Program-made: the position numbers and the translations under genes
Shown: piece by piece, positions 18,462-26,780 of the stretch
Layout: each line of letters begins with the position of its first letter
Numbering within the stretch: position 1 is the first letter of the stretch
Assembly (NCBI GenBank): GCA_009785095.1
Contig: WQXA01000003.1
Coordinates: forward strand, 1 to 51,796
Length of the DNA stretch: 51,796 nucleotides
Reading direction: 5' to 3'
Source of the DNA: Candidatus Saccharimonadota bacterium
GTDB taxonomy: Bacteria; Patescibacteriota; Saccharimonadia; Saccharimonadales; Saccharimonadaceae
The notes under the pieces: generated by a model
Seen by the model: only the letters and a program-made list of their open reading frames with translations
Database searches by the model: none
Told to the model about the DNA's origin: nothing

Positions 18462-19774
18462 AAGGCCGAAAAACCAAAGTTTTCGTCGGCATGTCCGGCG
18501 GCGTCGATTCGTCGCTGGCTGCGGCCTTGTTGGTCGAGCAAGGCTACGACGTCACCGGAGTTTATATGAAAAATTGGACGGCCGATTTACCGGGAATGAA
18601 ATGCCCCTGGGCGGAAGATTTGGCCGACGCCAAGCGCGTGGCGGTGCAACTAAACATCCCGTTCAAAGTTTTCGATTTCCAGAAAGAGTACAAGCAAAAA
18701 GTGGTCGATTACATGATCGCCGAGTATCAGGCCGGTCGCACGCCCAACCCCGACATCATGTGCAACCAAGAGGTCAAATTCAAACTCTTTCTCGACGCGG
18801 CGCTGGCGGAAGGTGCGGATATGATCGCCACCGGACATTACGCCCGGATTGGCAGAAAGTTGTCAATTACGGATCCTCATACCCGACCGAAAAATACTGA
18901 TGTCTCCTCCAAAATTATCCCTCGGGAGACAAAAAAACTCGGCTCGTCGCCTCAGACACTTTTCGTCTCGCCGGGTAATAATTTTATCACAGACTCAGAT
19001 TTTTCGGAGGGTAGTTCGGATTCACAATTGACAACTACTAACGTTAGCCTTCTGAGGGCAAAAGATTCGAATAAGGATCAAACCTACTTTCTCTACCGCG
19101 TGACGGAGGAAGCGCTTCAAAGAACTCTTTTCCCGCTCGGCGATTTTACGAGCAAGGAACAGGTTCGACGAGAGGCGGCCGAGCGCGGGCTGAGCACGGC
19201 GCGCAAGAAAGACTCTCAAGGAATTTGTTTTGTCGGCTCGGTCGGCATTCGCGATTTCCTGTCGCAATTTGTCGAAACCAAACCGGGCGATATCATCGAT
19301 CAAGACAGTGGCCAAATCATCGGCCGCCACGACGGCGCGATTTTTTATACCTTCGGCCAACGTCACGGGCTGGGGGCTCTCTCGAAGCCCGGTGTTTCGC
19401 CTGAAAAACCGAGCTCCGAGGGAGCCCGCGTCGGCGGAGGATTGCCATACTATGTCGTCGCTAAAAACATGGCGAAAAACGATATCTACGTCAGCAGCAA
19501 CCTCAACGCGGCCGAGTTTTGGCGCCAAGAAATCAAATTGACCGATGTCCATTGGACAAACAAATTTTTTGCAAGCTCCGTCCTTGCAAAGAAGAAGTAT
19601 CAGATTCGCGTGCGTCATCGCGCGCCACTATTGGACGCCACTTTTGCAAGCTCCGTCCTTGCAAAGAAGGAGTTGGTTTTGAGACTAACCGAACCAGAGC
19701 GCGCCATCGCGCCAGGCCAATCGGTCGTTATCTACGACGGCGAAATTGTCCTCGGTGGCGGGATCGTCAAATAA
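18458..19774 (+). CDS. mnmA: tRNA 2-thiouridylase MnmA (TrmU) carrying several palindromic insertions
   Basis: VFVGMSGGVDSSLAAALLVEQGYDVTGVYMK, TPNPDIMCNQEVKF, ATGHYARI, DSQGICFVG; GTG start overlaps pcrA stop. Confidence 0.95.
   Translation: MKGRKTKVFVGMSGGVDSSLAAALLVEQGYDVTGVYMKNWTADLPGMKCPWAEDLADAKRVAVQLNIPFKVFDFQKEYKQKVVDYMIAEYQAGRTPNPDIMCNQEVKFKLFLDAALAEGADMIATGHYARIGRKLSITDPHTRPKNTDVSSKIIPRETKKLGSSPQTLFVSPGNNFITDSDFSEGSSDSQLTTTNVSLLRAKDSNKDQTYFLYRVTEEALQRTLFPLGDFTSKEQVRREAAERGLSTARKKDSQGICFVGSVGIRDFLSQFVETKPGDIIDQDSGQIIGRHDGAIFYTFGQRHGLGALSKPGVSPEKPSSEGARVGGGLPYYVVAKNMAKNDIYVSSNLNAAEFWRQEIKLTDVHWTNKFFASSVLAKKKYQIRVRHRAPLLDATFASSVLAKKELVLRLTEPERAIAPGQSVVIYDGEIVLGGGIVK
18859..19035 (+). 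repeat. long palindromic element in frame in mnmA
   Basis: gttgtcaattacggatcctcatacccgaccgaaaaat... pairs with ...atttttcggagggtagttcggattcacaattgacaac; ~60 aa between GHYARIGRK and NVSLLRAKDSNKDQTYFL. Confidence 0.88.
19374..19427 (+). repeat. 54-bp palindromic insertion in mnmA
   Basis: gggctctctcg / cgagggagccc outer arms, agcccggtgttt / aaaaaccgagct inner arms. Confidence 0.75.
19568..19590 (+). repeat. 21-bp mini-palindrome TTGCAAG-CTCCGTC-CTTGCAA (copy 1, in mnmA)
   Basis: Perfect 7-bp arms; encodes FASSVLAKK. Confidence 0.85.
19643..19665 (+). repeat. 21-bp mini-palindrome TTGCAAG-CTCCGTC-CTTGCAA (copy 2, in mnmA)
   Basis: Identical 21 bp; encodes FASSVLAKK a second time. Confidence 0.85.
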
Positions 19775-19801
19775 ATTCTGTGGAAAACTCTAAAAAAGTC
19801 C

Positions 19802-19830
19802 TTGACTTATGGATAAGCGTTATATACAAT
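19802..19830 (+). promoter_or_regulatory. strong sigma70-type promoter for surface protein gene
   Basis: TTGACT-17 nt-TACAAT; followed by strong SD aaggagata before ATG 19877. Confidence 0.75.
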
Positions 19831-19876
19831 ATCGGTGTATATTAATAAAATTAAAAGTTGAAGGAGATATACAACT

Positions 19877-20530
19877 ATGAGTAAAATAACTAAAATTGTA
19901 GCCGTTGCCGCTGTTTTGGGCATTATCGGTGTGACGGCGCTACCGATTGCTAGCTATGCGGCGGTGGTAACTGAAAATGTTACGGTGACGCTCTCGGTTA
20001 CTGATGGTTTGACCATTGGTGGTGCGGACGGCGACCCGAACACGGCGCTGATGAACTACAACCACGAATATGGTCCGGCTAGCAACGCTGCCGACTCGAC
20101 GGGTACGGCTTCTATGGCTAACCATGGTACGATCACGATTCTGAGCAACGTGGCGGCTGGTTATACGCTAACGCTGGCGAGCTCTACCACTGCTACTGGT
20201 CTAGAATGTAGCACTGCCACAACTTGTAACACCGCTAGTATTCCAACTCAAGCCGGTTTACCAGCGGCTGGCACGCCAGGTTGGTCGGCTGCCTATTCGG
20301 CTAAATTAGCTACTGCGGCTGGTACGGGTGACTTGACTAGCGCCGGTGGCGGTAGTGGATGGGTAGCTATGCCGGCTTCCAACGGTACGGCGCTACAGGT
20401 CGCTAGCACCTCGGCCATTTCGGCAGCTATGGGCGATCAGTACGATTACGCCTTTGCAACCGCTATCTCGGCGGCAACTCTGGCTGGTACTTATACCAAC
20501 ACAGTGACCTTTACGGCTACTAGCAAATAA
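19877..20530 (+). CDS. secreted surface protein, possibly WxL-domain-like
   Basis: Signal peptide (MSKITKIVAVAAVLGIIGVTALPIASYA), Thr/Ala/Ser/Gly-rich, ENVTVTLSVTDGLTIG start and GTYTNTVTFTATSK end. Confidence 0.65.
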   Translation: MSKITKIVAVAAVLGIIGVTALPIASYAAVVTENVTVTLSVTDGLTIGGADGDPNTALMNYNHEYGPASNAADSTGTASMANHGTITILSNVAAGYTLTLASSTTATGLECSTATTCNTASIPTQAGLPAAGTPGWSAAYSAKLATAAGTGDLTSAGGGSGWVAMPASNGTALQVASTSAISAAMGDQYDYAFATAISAATLAGTYTNTVTFTATSK

Positions 20531-20551
20531 TCTTATAAATTAGATTACAAT

Positions 20552-20580
20552 AACACGTCGATAATCTCGGCGTGTTTTTT
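20552..20580 (+). terminator. rho-independent terminator after surface protein gene
   Basis: aacacg...cgtgtt hairpin followed by TTTTTT. Confidence 0.7.
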
Positions 20581-20649
20581 GATTTCGATAAATTATCCTT
20601 GCACTGATTATGGTAATGGATTACAATATAGGGGAAGTAGGGGAGGAGT

Positions 20650-21585
20650 ATGATGTTTGGGAAGTTTAGCAAGCTCGCTGTCATAGCGATTCTGGTGGCG
20701 ATCGTGGCGGTCGGCCTCCGGGGAGCAACCTCGTCCGCCGACCCTGAGCGATCTGGGCCGGCTGATCGTATGACGTTATCACCGGTCAAAGATCGCCAAA
20801 AACTAGAGCCAGGCAAGCAATTCGACGGTCAATTCACCATCACCAACACCGGATCTCAACCGTTTGACTTTCGGGTCTATGTCAAGCCGTTCTCGATTGG
20901 CGAGGATTGTGTCGATCAATACGACATCAACAATGACTATACTCTGATGACGAAGTGGGTTAACTTTGAGCAGAATAATTATTACAACGTCGAACCGGAT
21001 AAAGTCCAAGTAGTCAAATTCAGCATTGACGTACCAAAAAACGCGCCGAGCGGCGGTCAATACATCGTGATTTTTGCCGAAACCGGAAAATTCGATCCCA
21101 ACGGCGGGGCGGCTGTTGGCGTCAACACGCGAGTCGGCTACAAATTCTATGGTGATCTCGGCGGCAAAAATATCGAGTCCGGCCGGGTCGAATCGATCCG
21201 CCAAGGCAACTGGTTTTGGGAGCCGCCGATTAACGGATCTAGCACCGTTCGCAACACCGGCAATGTCGATTTTACCGAAACCCATACTTATACGATCAAA
21301 ACACTGGGGGGCAAAGAAGTCTATAACGATAGCCAGAGCGAAGATGTCCTGCCTGATACTTGTCGGAAGATTACTCATACCTGGGGGAGCACGCCGACCC
21401 TTGGTATCTTCTGGGTGGAAAACACGATCGAATTCCTAGGTCGCGAGCAATCTAGCGAGAAAAAATTGGTCATTGTCGTACCGATCTACATCGTGGTGAT
21501 CTTTAGTTTGGTAATCACTCTACTCCTCTGGGCGCTGGTGCTGAAAATCAAGGGCGGCAAGAAAACTAACCCCAGGAAAACCTAA
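20650..21585 (+). CDS. DUF916/WxL-interacting-protein-like membrane-anchored surface protein (paralog 1)
   Basis: Signal sequence, TLSPVKDRQKLEPGKQFDGQFTITNTGSQPFDFRVYVKPF, SGGQYIVIFAE, C-terminal TM and basic tail. Confidence 0.65.
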   Translation: MMFGKFSKLAVIAILVAIVAVGLRGATSSADPERSGPADRMTLSPVKDRQKLEPGKQFDGQFTITNTGSQPFDFRVYVKPFSIGEDCVDQYDINNDYTLMTKWVNFEQNNYYNVEPDKVQVVKFSIDVPKNAPSGGQYIVIFAETGKFDPNGGAAVGVNTRVGYKFYGDLGGKNIESGRVESIRQGNWFWEPPINGSSTVRNTGNVDFTETHTYTIKTLGGKEVYNDSQSEDVLPDTCRKITHTWGSTPTLGIFWVENTIEFLGREQSSEKKLVIVVPIYIVVIFSLVITLLLWALVLKIKGGKKTNPRKT

Positions 21586-21596
21586 AAACAAACATC

Positions 21597-22607
21597 ATGA
21601 AAAAATTCCCATTGCTGATACTGGCGCTAATCGGGGTTCTGCTAATTGGTGGTTCGCTGGTTCTAAAAATCTCGGCGACAAAATCCACAGAATCCCCCGC
21701 AGTCCAAATTCATGTCACACCGATCGAGGTGAATCTGGCGCTCGATCCCGGGGAGGTTTACAACGGCAAATTCCAGGTCAGAAACAACGGCACCGACAGT
21801 TACGATTTTCATGTCACCGCTAATCGATTTTATGTCAAGGATCTGACTTATGAGACGACTTATGATGAGGAATCAGCCCACACCCAGATCGCCGAGTGGA
21901 TAAAATTTACTAGGACGGACTTTTACGGCCTCGAGCCGGGTGAGAAACAGGAAGTAGCCTATCGCATCAGCGTGCCCGAGGACGCCCCCGGCGGTGGGCA
22001 ATACGCTGTTTTGTTCGCTACGGTCAGCACTGAATCCTCCGGTGGAGGCTACGAAGTCGTCACCGATAGCCGCGTCGGCGTGAAAATTTACGCCAAACTA
22101 GCCGGCGAAACGCATATCGACGGCCGTGTCGAATCGCTCAAACAAGCAGGCTTCTACAAAAGAGGCCCCATCGAATCCATCGCCCGAGTCAAAAACACCG
22201 GCAACGTCGATTTTGATAGCACCCACGAATTCGTCATCAAATCCCTAAACGGCCGCGAGCTGTTTAGAGACGAAGTCACAAAACGCATCATGCCTGATAC
22301 TGTTCGAGAAGTCAAACTAAAATGGTGGGAAGACGGGGGAGAGGATGAATACGGGGCTACGATAATCAAGGACGGAACTCCAACCTTCGGCATCTTTAGA
22401 GTCCAAAACAAAATCTCATTCCTCGGCAAAGTCCAATATACCGGGGAGAAAATCGTAATCGTGGCGCCGATCTGGCTCATCATAATATTGACAATGGCGC
22501 TCCTCCTAATCATAGGATTAATTTTCCTTCTAATCCTGTTCATAGTCAAAAAAAACCGCCACAAAAAAATATTTGAACAGCACCAAAAACCCCACGGCGA
22601 CAGCTAA
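21597..22607 (+). CDS. DUF916/WxL-interacting-protein-like membrane-anchored surface protein (paralog 2)
   Basis: HVTPIEVNLALDPGEVYNGKFQVRNNGTDSYDFHV, PGGGQYAVLFATV, C-terminal TM plus basic tail; same architecture as 20650-21585. Confidence 0.65.
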   Translation: MKKFPLLILALIGVLLIGGSLVLKISATKSTESPAVQIHVTPIEVNLALDPGEVYNGKFQVRNNGTDSYDFHVTANRFYVKDLTYETTYDEESAHTQIAEWIKFTRTDFYGLEPGEKQEVAYRISVPEDAPGGGQYAVLFATVSTESSGGGYEVVTDSRVGVKIYAKLAGETHIDGRVESLKQAGFYKRGPIESIARVKNTGNVDFDSTHEFVIKSLNGRELFRDEVTKRIMPDTVREVKLKWWEDGGEDEYGATIIKDGTPTFGIFRVQNKISFLGKVQYTGEKIVIVAPIWLIIILTMALLLIIGLIFLLILFIVKKNRHKKIFEQHQKPHGDS

Positions 22608-22694
22608 GTTTCAAATGTTTGACTTTTCTCGCACGTTGTGATATAACAGAGGAGAATACATAATGAATGTTAATGAGAGGATTAGGTAATTATA

Positions 22695-23669
22695 ATGGCA
22701 ATAGGAAAACACGATATGACAACCCCCAACACAGATGGGGGGGGGTGGCGGTTTAGAGCTCAACGAGAAGATCCTCTAGCTGACGCTCCGCAAGGAGCTG
22801 ATGAACTAGTAAACTACTATCTCGGCTTTGCCAAACATAAAGACTACAAAGAAGTAAGTAGTTTAGGATTAGCCTCTAGTGAGGCTGCGGCGCAAGAGAC
22901 CCGATACCGGCAAGCCTGGACAGAGGCTCATTACATCAATGACCTTATGGACGCGGCTGCTGATAAAGAGAACACGACAGTAAATCAGATGTGGAGAATA
23001 CGGGAACGTTTAGCGCAAATATTAGCGAATGGTTTCTCAGCGAGACCAGATAGCGAAGGTGCTCCAGAAATTACCGATTCCATTATAAGCTTCGGCCAAT
23101 TGAGAGCTCTCGTACCCGAGGAACAACTGGCCAGATTATTACGCAAAGCCCACGACCCCGGCGGCGAAAACAGGTGCGTCGTCATCAGCCCAAGCCGTAT
23201 CCAGACGGTCGAGGAATTAGTGGCGAGTGGCGTCGAAGTCGGCGAATCCGCAGTAGATGTTTTGTCGTATTTTCGTGACAACGTAGAAACTGCACCGGAG
23301 GAAGACTTAGGCTACCAAGTTAGCATCATATCTACTCTTATTGATAGAAAGAGACCAGAGATCGACCACGCGCAAGCCGTTAAAGAAGGAACGCCCGGGT
23401 TTAGTGCCCTTATCACTATGCTTACCGAAATGAAAAAACAAGGCCCAGATGGAAATGGCCGGTATTTCAAAGAACTTATTCCCGGTGGCGGATTCGCAAT
23501 TATTTTATGTAGAGAAAAAGTTCTAGAAGAATCAAGAGAATCAAACTTGCGGGATTCGGTTTACGTTAGTATCAATCTCCGCGGCAGAATCGGGGTTTAC
23601 GGCTGCAGCGACAGCTTACGGGGCAATGCGTTACCTTCGGTCACAGAGACTCTAGAACCCGCTGCCTAA
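22695..23669 (+). CDS. hypothetical protein with poly-G9 tract near the N-terminus
   Basis: ATGGCAATAGGA...GATGGGGGGGGGTGG; tract at 22737-22745 is in frame at this length; TTGACT-17-TATAAC promoter at 22619-22647. Confidence 0.7.
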   Translation: MAIGKHDMTTPNTDGGGWRFRAQREDPLADAPQGADELVNYYLGFAKHKDYKEVSSLGLASSEAAAQETRYRQAWTEAHYINDLMDAAADKENTTVNQMWRIRERLAQILANGFSARPDSEGAPEITDSIISFGQLRALVPEEQLARLLRKAHDPGGENRCVVISPSRIQTVEELVASGVEVGESAVDVLSYFRDNVETAPEEDLGYQVSIISTLIDRKRPEIDHAQAVKEGTPGFSALITMLTEMKKQGPDGNGRYFKELIPGGGFAIILCREKVLEESRESNLRDSVYVSINLRGRIGVYGCSDSLRGNALPSVTETLEPAA

Positions 23670-23696
23670 ATCAATTTTCCGACCAACGATAAATCG

Positions 23697-23737
23697 CAAT
23701 CCAGAACTGGACTGCTTCGCTAGGCTCGCAGTGACGA
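23697..23737 (+). repeat. half-copy of the GTCATTGCGAG...CTCGCAATGAC repeat family
   Basis: aatccagaactggactgcttcgctaggctcgcagtgac matches the right half of the family seen in rplV/rpsE. Confidence 0.6.
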
Positions 23738-23779
23738 AATAACAAACAAGTTTGTTTCTTCTGTGGTAAAATATTAAGT

Positions 23780-25837
23780 ATGACAGCAGAAGACATCCGA
23801 AAAGCTTACTTGGAATTTTTCGCGGCGCGTGATCACGTAGTGATACCGCGCGCCAAACTGATCCCCGAGGGCGATCCGACCACGCTGTTTACCGGTAGCG
23901 GCATGCAACCAATGATCCCGTATTTGCTCGGGGAGCCGCATCCAGCCGGCAAACGCATCGCCGATAGCCAAACCTGTCTCCGAGCCCAAGACATCGACGA
24001 GGTCGGCAACAATCGTCACACGACTTTTTTCGAGATGTTGGGCAATTGGTCGCTCGGCGATTATTTCAAAGACGAGCAAATTCCTTGGATGTTTGAATTT
24101 TTGACTGAGGTAGTTGGTCTTGATCCGGCCAAACTTTACATCACTTGTTTTATTGGGGCGCCAGAATACGACATAGCAAAAGACACCCGCACGGCCGAAC
24201 TCTGGCAAAGTTTATTCAAAAAAGTCAGAATTGACGCCAAAATAGCCGACATCGGTTCTGCGACCGACGGTTACAAACGCGGCTTGAGAGACGACGAGCG
24301 CATCCTCTACTATGACGGCAGCAAAAACTGGTGGAGCCGAGGCGGTGATCCCGAGCGCACGTTGGTGGGCGATCCTTGCGGCCCCGACAGCGAGATGTTT
24401 TATGATTTCGGCACACCGCACGATGCGGAATTCGGCGAGCATTGCCACCCGAATTGTGATTGCGGACGCTTTATGGAAATCGGTAACAATGTTTTTATGG
24501 CTTACAAAAAGGTCGCCGACAGCAAATTCGAACCGCTGGCCAAGCCGAACGTCGACCACGGCTCGGGTCTGGAACGCATCACCGCCGCCGCTATCGATAA
24601 CCCCGACATCTTCCAAATTTCGCTGATGCGGCCGATCATCGACGAGCTCGAGAGACTGTCTAGCAAAAACTATGATTCCAACGCCACCGCCATGCGTGTC
24701 ATCGCGGATCACCTCCGGGCGGCGGTTTTCTTGGCGGTTGACGGCGTCAAACCATCGAACAAAGAACAAGGCTACGTCATGCGGCGCCTGATCCGCCGGG
24801 CGGTGCGGTTCGCCTTTGAGCTCGGCATCGAACAGAATTTCCTACCGGAAATCGTGCCGGTCATCGCGGACATTTACGCGGACGATTTCCCCGAAGTCGC
24901 CGCCGCGCGCGACGACGTCATCGCCACATTGGTCAAGGAAGAAAAAGCCTTCCGCCAGACTTTGCGAAAAGGACTAAAAGAATTTGAGAGGCTGATTAAA
25001 GGCGAGTCAAGCTCGGCGAGCGCTGTGAGCGCGGAATCGCAACTTGATGTCGCGCGACTATCGAAGGACGGCGAGAGAGTCAGTGAGGAGTCCTGTGACG
25101 ACAGGCACGACGAACGGCGCGACATCAATGTTGCGATGGAAGCGCGACTAACCGGCAAAGAAATCTTCACCCTTTACGACACTTATGGCTTTCCGCTGGA
25201 ATTGTCGGTCGAAGAAGCGTTCAAACAAGGAGTCGATTTGAGCGAAAACTGGCGCGCCGAATTCGATGACCAAATGGCCGAACAGCGCGAGCGCTCACAC
25301 ACGGCCACCAAAGGCACCTTTAAGGGCGGCCTGGGTGGTCACACTTTACAGCACAAAAAATACCACACGGCGACGCATCTTTTGCAATCGGCTCTGCGCA
25401 AAATTTTCGGCGACCAACTGCGCCAACACGGTTCGAATATCACGGAGGAACGCTTGCGGTTTGACTTTAATTTGGATCGCAAAATGACGCCGGAAGAAAT
25501 CGCCGAGGCCGAGGATTTGGTCAACGGTTGGATCGCCGACGATCTGCCGGTCAGTTTCTGTGAATATCCAACCGACCAGGCGTTAGAAATGGGCGCGATC
25601 GGCCCATTCGGCGAGAGGTACGGCGACACAGTCAAAGTTTACCAAATGGGCGAGGGCGACCGCATCGTGTCACTCGAAATCTGCGGCGGCCCACACGTCG
25701 ATCGCACCGGCGTTTTGGCAGAACTCCCCACTAGCCATCCCGGACTTGATCCGGGATCCAAAAAAATGAAATTCAAAATCACCAAAGAAGAAGCCACCGC
25801 CGCCGGCATCCGGCGGGTCAAGGCGATTTTGGAATAG
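23780..25837 (+). CDS. alaS: alanyl-tRNA synthetase, short form (685 aa)
   Basis: IRKAYLEFFAARDHVVIPRAKLIP, GSGMQPMIPYL, TCLRAQDIDEVGNNRHTTFFEMLGNWSLGDYFK, HTATHLLQSALR, EICGGPHVDRTG; TAAAAT 7 nt before ATG. Confidence 0.95.
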   Translation: MTAEDIRKAYLEFFAARDHVVIPRAKLIPEGDPTTLFTGSGMQPMIPYLLGEPHPAGKRIADSQTCLRAQDIDEVGNNRHTTFFEMLGNWSLGDYFKDEQIPWMFEFLTEVVGLDPAKLYITCFIGAPEYDIAKDTRTAELWQSLFKKVRIDAKIADIGSATDGYKRGLRDDERILYYDGSKNWWSRGGDPERTLVGDPCGPDSEMFYDFGTPHDAEFGEHCHPNCDCGRFMEIGNNVFMAYKKVADSKFEPLAKPNVDHGSGLERITAAAIDNPDIFQISLMRPIIDELERLSSKNYDSNATAMRVIADHLRAAVFLAVDGVKPSNKEQGYVMRRLIRRAVRFAFELGIEQNFLPEIVPVIADIYADDFPEVAAARDDVIATLVKEEKAFRQTLRKGLKEFERLIKGESSSASAVSAESQLDVARLSKDGERVSEESCDDRHDERRDINVAMEARLTGKEIFTLYDTYGFPLELSVEEAFKQGVDLSENWRAEFDDQMAEQRERSHTATKGTFKGGLGGHTLQHKKYHTATHLLQSALRKIFGDQLRQHGSNITEERLRFDFNLDRKMTPEEIAEAEDLVNGWIADDLPVSFCEYPTDQALEMGAIGPFGERYGDTVKVYQMGEGDRIVSLEICGGPHVDRTGVLAELPTSHPGLDPGSKKMKFKITKEEATAAGIRRVKAILE
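25035..25137 (+). repeat. palindromic element in frame in alaS
   Basis: atcgcaacttgatgtcgcgc pairs with gcgcgacatcaatgttgcgat; the peptide is foreign to AlaRS. Confidence 0.75.
25737..25757 (+). repeat. ATCCCGGA-CTTGA-TCCGGGAT palindrome (HPGLDPG-type) in alaS 3' region
   Basis: Perfect 8-bp arms; encodes SHPGLDPGS. Confidence 0.8.
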
Positions 25838-25841
25838 GTAT

Positions 25842-26377
25842 CTAATCTAAACTTTTCGCAAAATTTCTCTGCAAAAGCTCTAGTGGTATGTGCAGTCGGT
25901 CTGATAGGGTGGCTTTACTATAATCGTTAACAATCTCAGCCTTTTCTACCAGATTTTTTAAAAACCAACGTGCCTCCGTGTCATAATGCTTATGACTACT
26001 TAGTCGCACCACCAAAACCACAGTTGTTATAGCTGATGACGCTAAAAGTCCATAATAATCATCTAGTCTCATATGAGCAACTCTCTCGATTCTATCACGG
26101 CTATCTTTACCATGATTAGATTTTGGCTCTATTATAGTGTCGTATAGTCCACATAGTCCACCTGCTAGGTAAACACAATTAACATCTTGATGGGGATACA
26201 TTCTAGTGGCAAGAGTTAGCTTAGGGCTTCTCTCCATGCCAGCTCTACAGACTAAAAGGGTTCTAGTGCGAGTACTCGGTACGGCTAAATCGCGGCTCTG
26301 GGGGGGGGTAGACCGGATAAACGCAAATTTGGGTTGACAGAAGGAAAGACTAACCGTGTGTCGCTACAACGAATCAT
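25842..26377 (-). pseudogene. low-molecular-weight protein tyrosine phosphatase-like gene, currently out of frame at a C9 (G9 on +) tract
   Basis: ATG at 26377 follows TTGATC-17-TATAAT by 6 nt, but C9 at 26300-26308 sends this frame to a stop. The other frame reads ...PSTRTLLVCRAGMERSPKLTLATR with a CX5R(S) P-loop and no start codon upstream of the Cys. One additional C joins them. Confidence 0.65.
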
Positions 26378-26437
26378 CTTGTAATTATAACACAATATGT
26401 CTCATAGATCAACCTTCCGCAAATAATTGCGCACAGG

Positions 26438-26464
26438 TTGCGTAGAAGACTGTCTTCTACGCAA
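26438..26464. promoter_or_regulatory. 27-bp perfect palindrome between divergent promoters
   Basis: TTGCGTAGAAGAC-T-GTCTTCTACGCAA. Confidence 0.6.
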
Positions 26465-26480
26465 GGGTGTGTAAAACCCA

Positions 26481-26516
26481 TTGACAACCGGGTATAACTT
26501 GTATAAAATGTTATAC
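26481..26516 (+). promoter_or_regulatory. promoter with inverted-repeat operator overlapping -10
   Basis: TTGACA-17-TAAAAT; GTATAAC-N11-GTTATAC at 26492-26516 surrounds the -10. Confidence 0.55.
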
Positions 26517-26519
26517 ATC

Positions 26520-26777
26520 GTGAATAGATTCAAAGGCATCAAAATATTCGGTATCGGCAAAGTTGGGCCGAAAGGCCAGGTGGTGATACCGAGCGAAGCT
26601 CGCAAGGAGCTAGGTTTCAAGCCGGGCGACAAAGTCGTGGTGGCGGGCATGCCGCACAATAAATCGATTATGATCATGAGCGAGGACACGCTCCACATCC
26701 ATCTAACCCATATGCGCGAAAGTTACGAGGAGTTTGGCAAACACTTAAATAGTCTCGGTGGGAAAGGCAAACATTAG
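26520..26777 (+). CDS. AbrB/SpoVT-type transcriptional regulator (GTG start suggested)
   Basis: GIGKVGPKGQVVIPSEARKELGFKPGDKVVV swapped-hairpin motif. Confidence 0.85.
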   Translation: MNRFKGIKIFGIGKVGPKGQVVIPSEARKELGFKPGDKVVVAGMPHNKSIMIMSEDTLHIHLTHMRESYEEFGKHLNSLGGKGKH

Positions 26778-26780
26778 ATA

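Noticed and set aside
19860-19880. aaggagatataca before ATG looks like the phage T7 gene 10 leader used in expression vectors
   Set aside because: Only the short SD-like string matches and the context is natural; interpreted as a strong native SD, not vector contamination.
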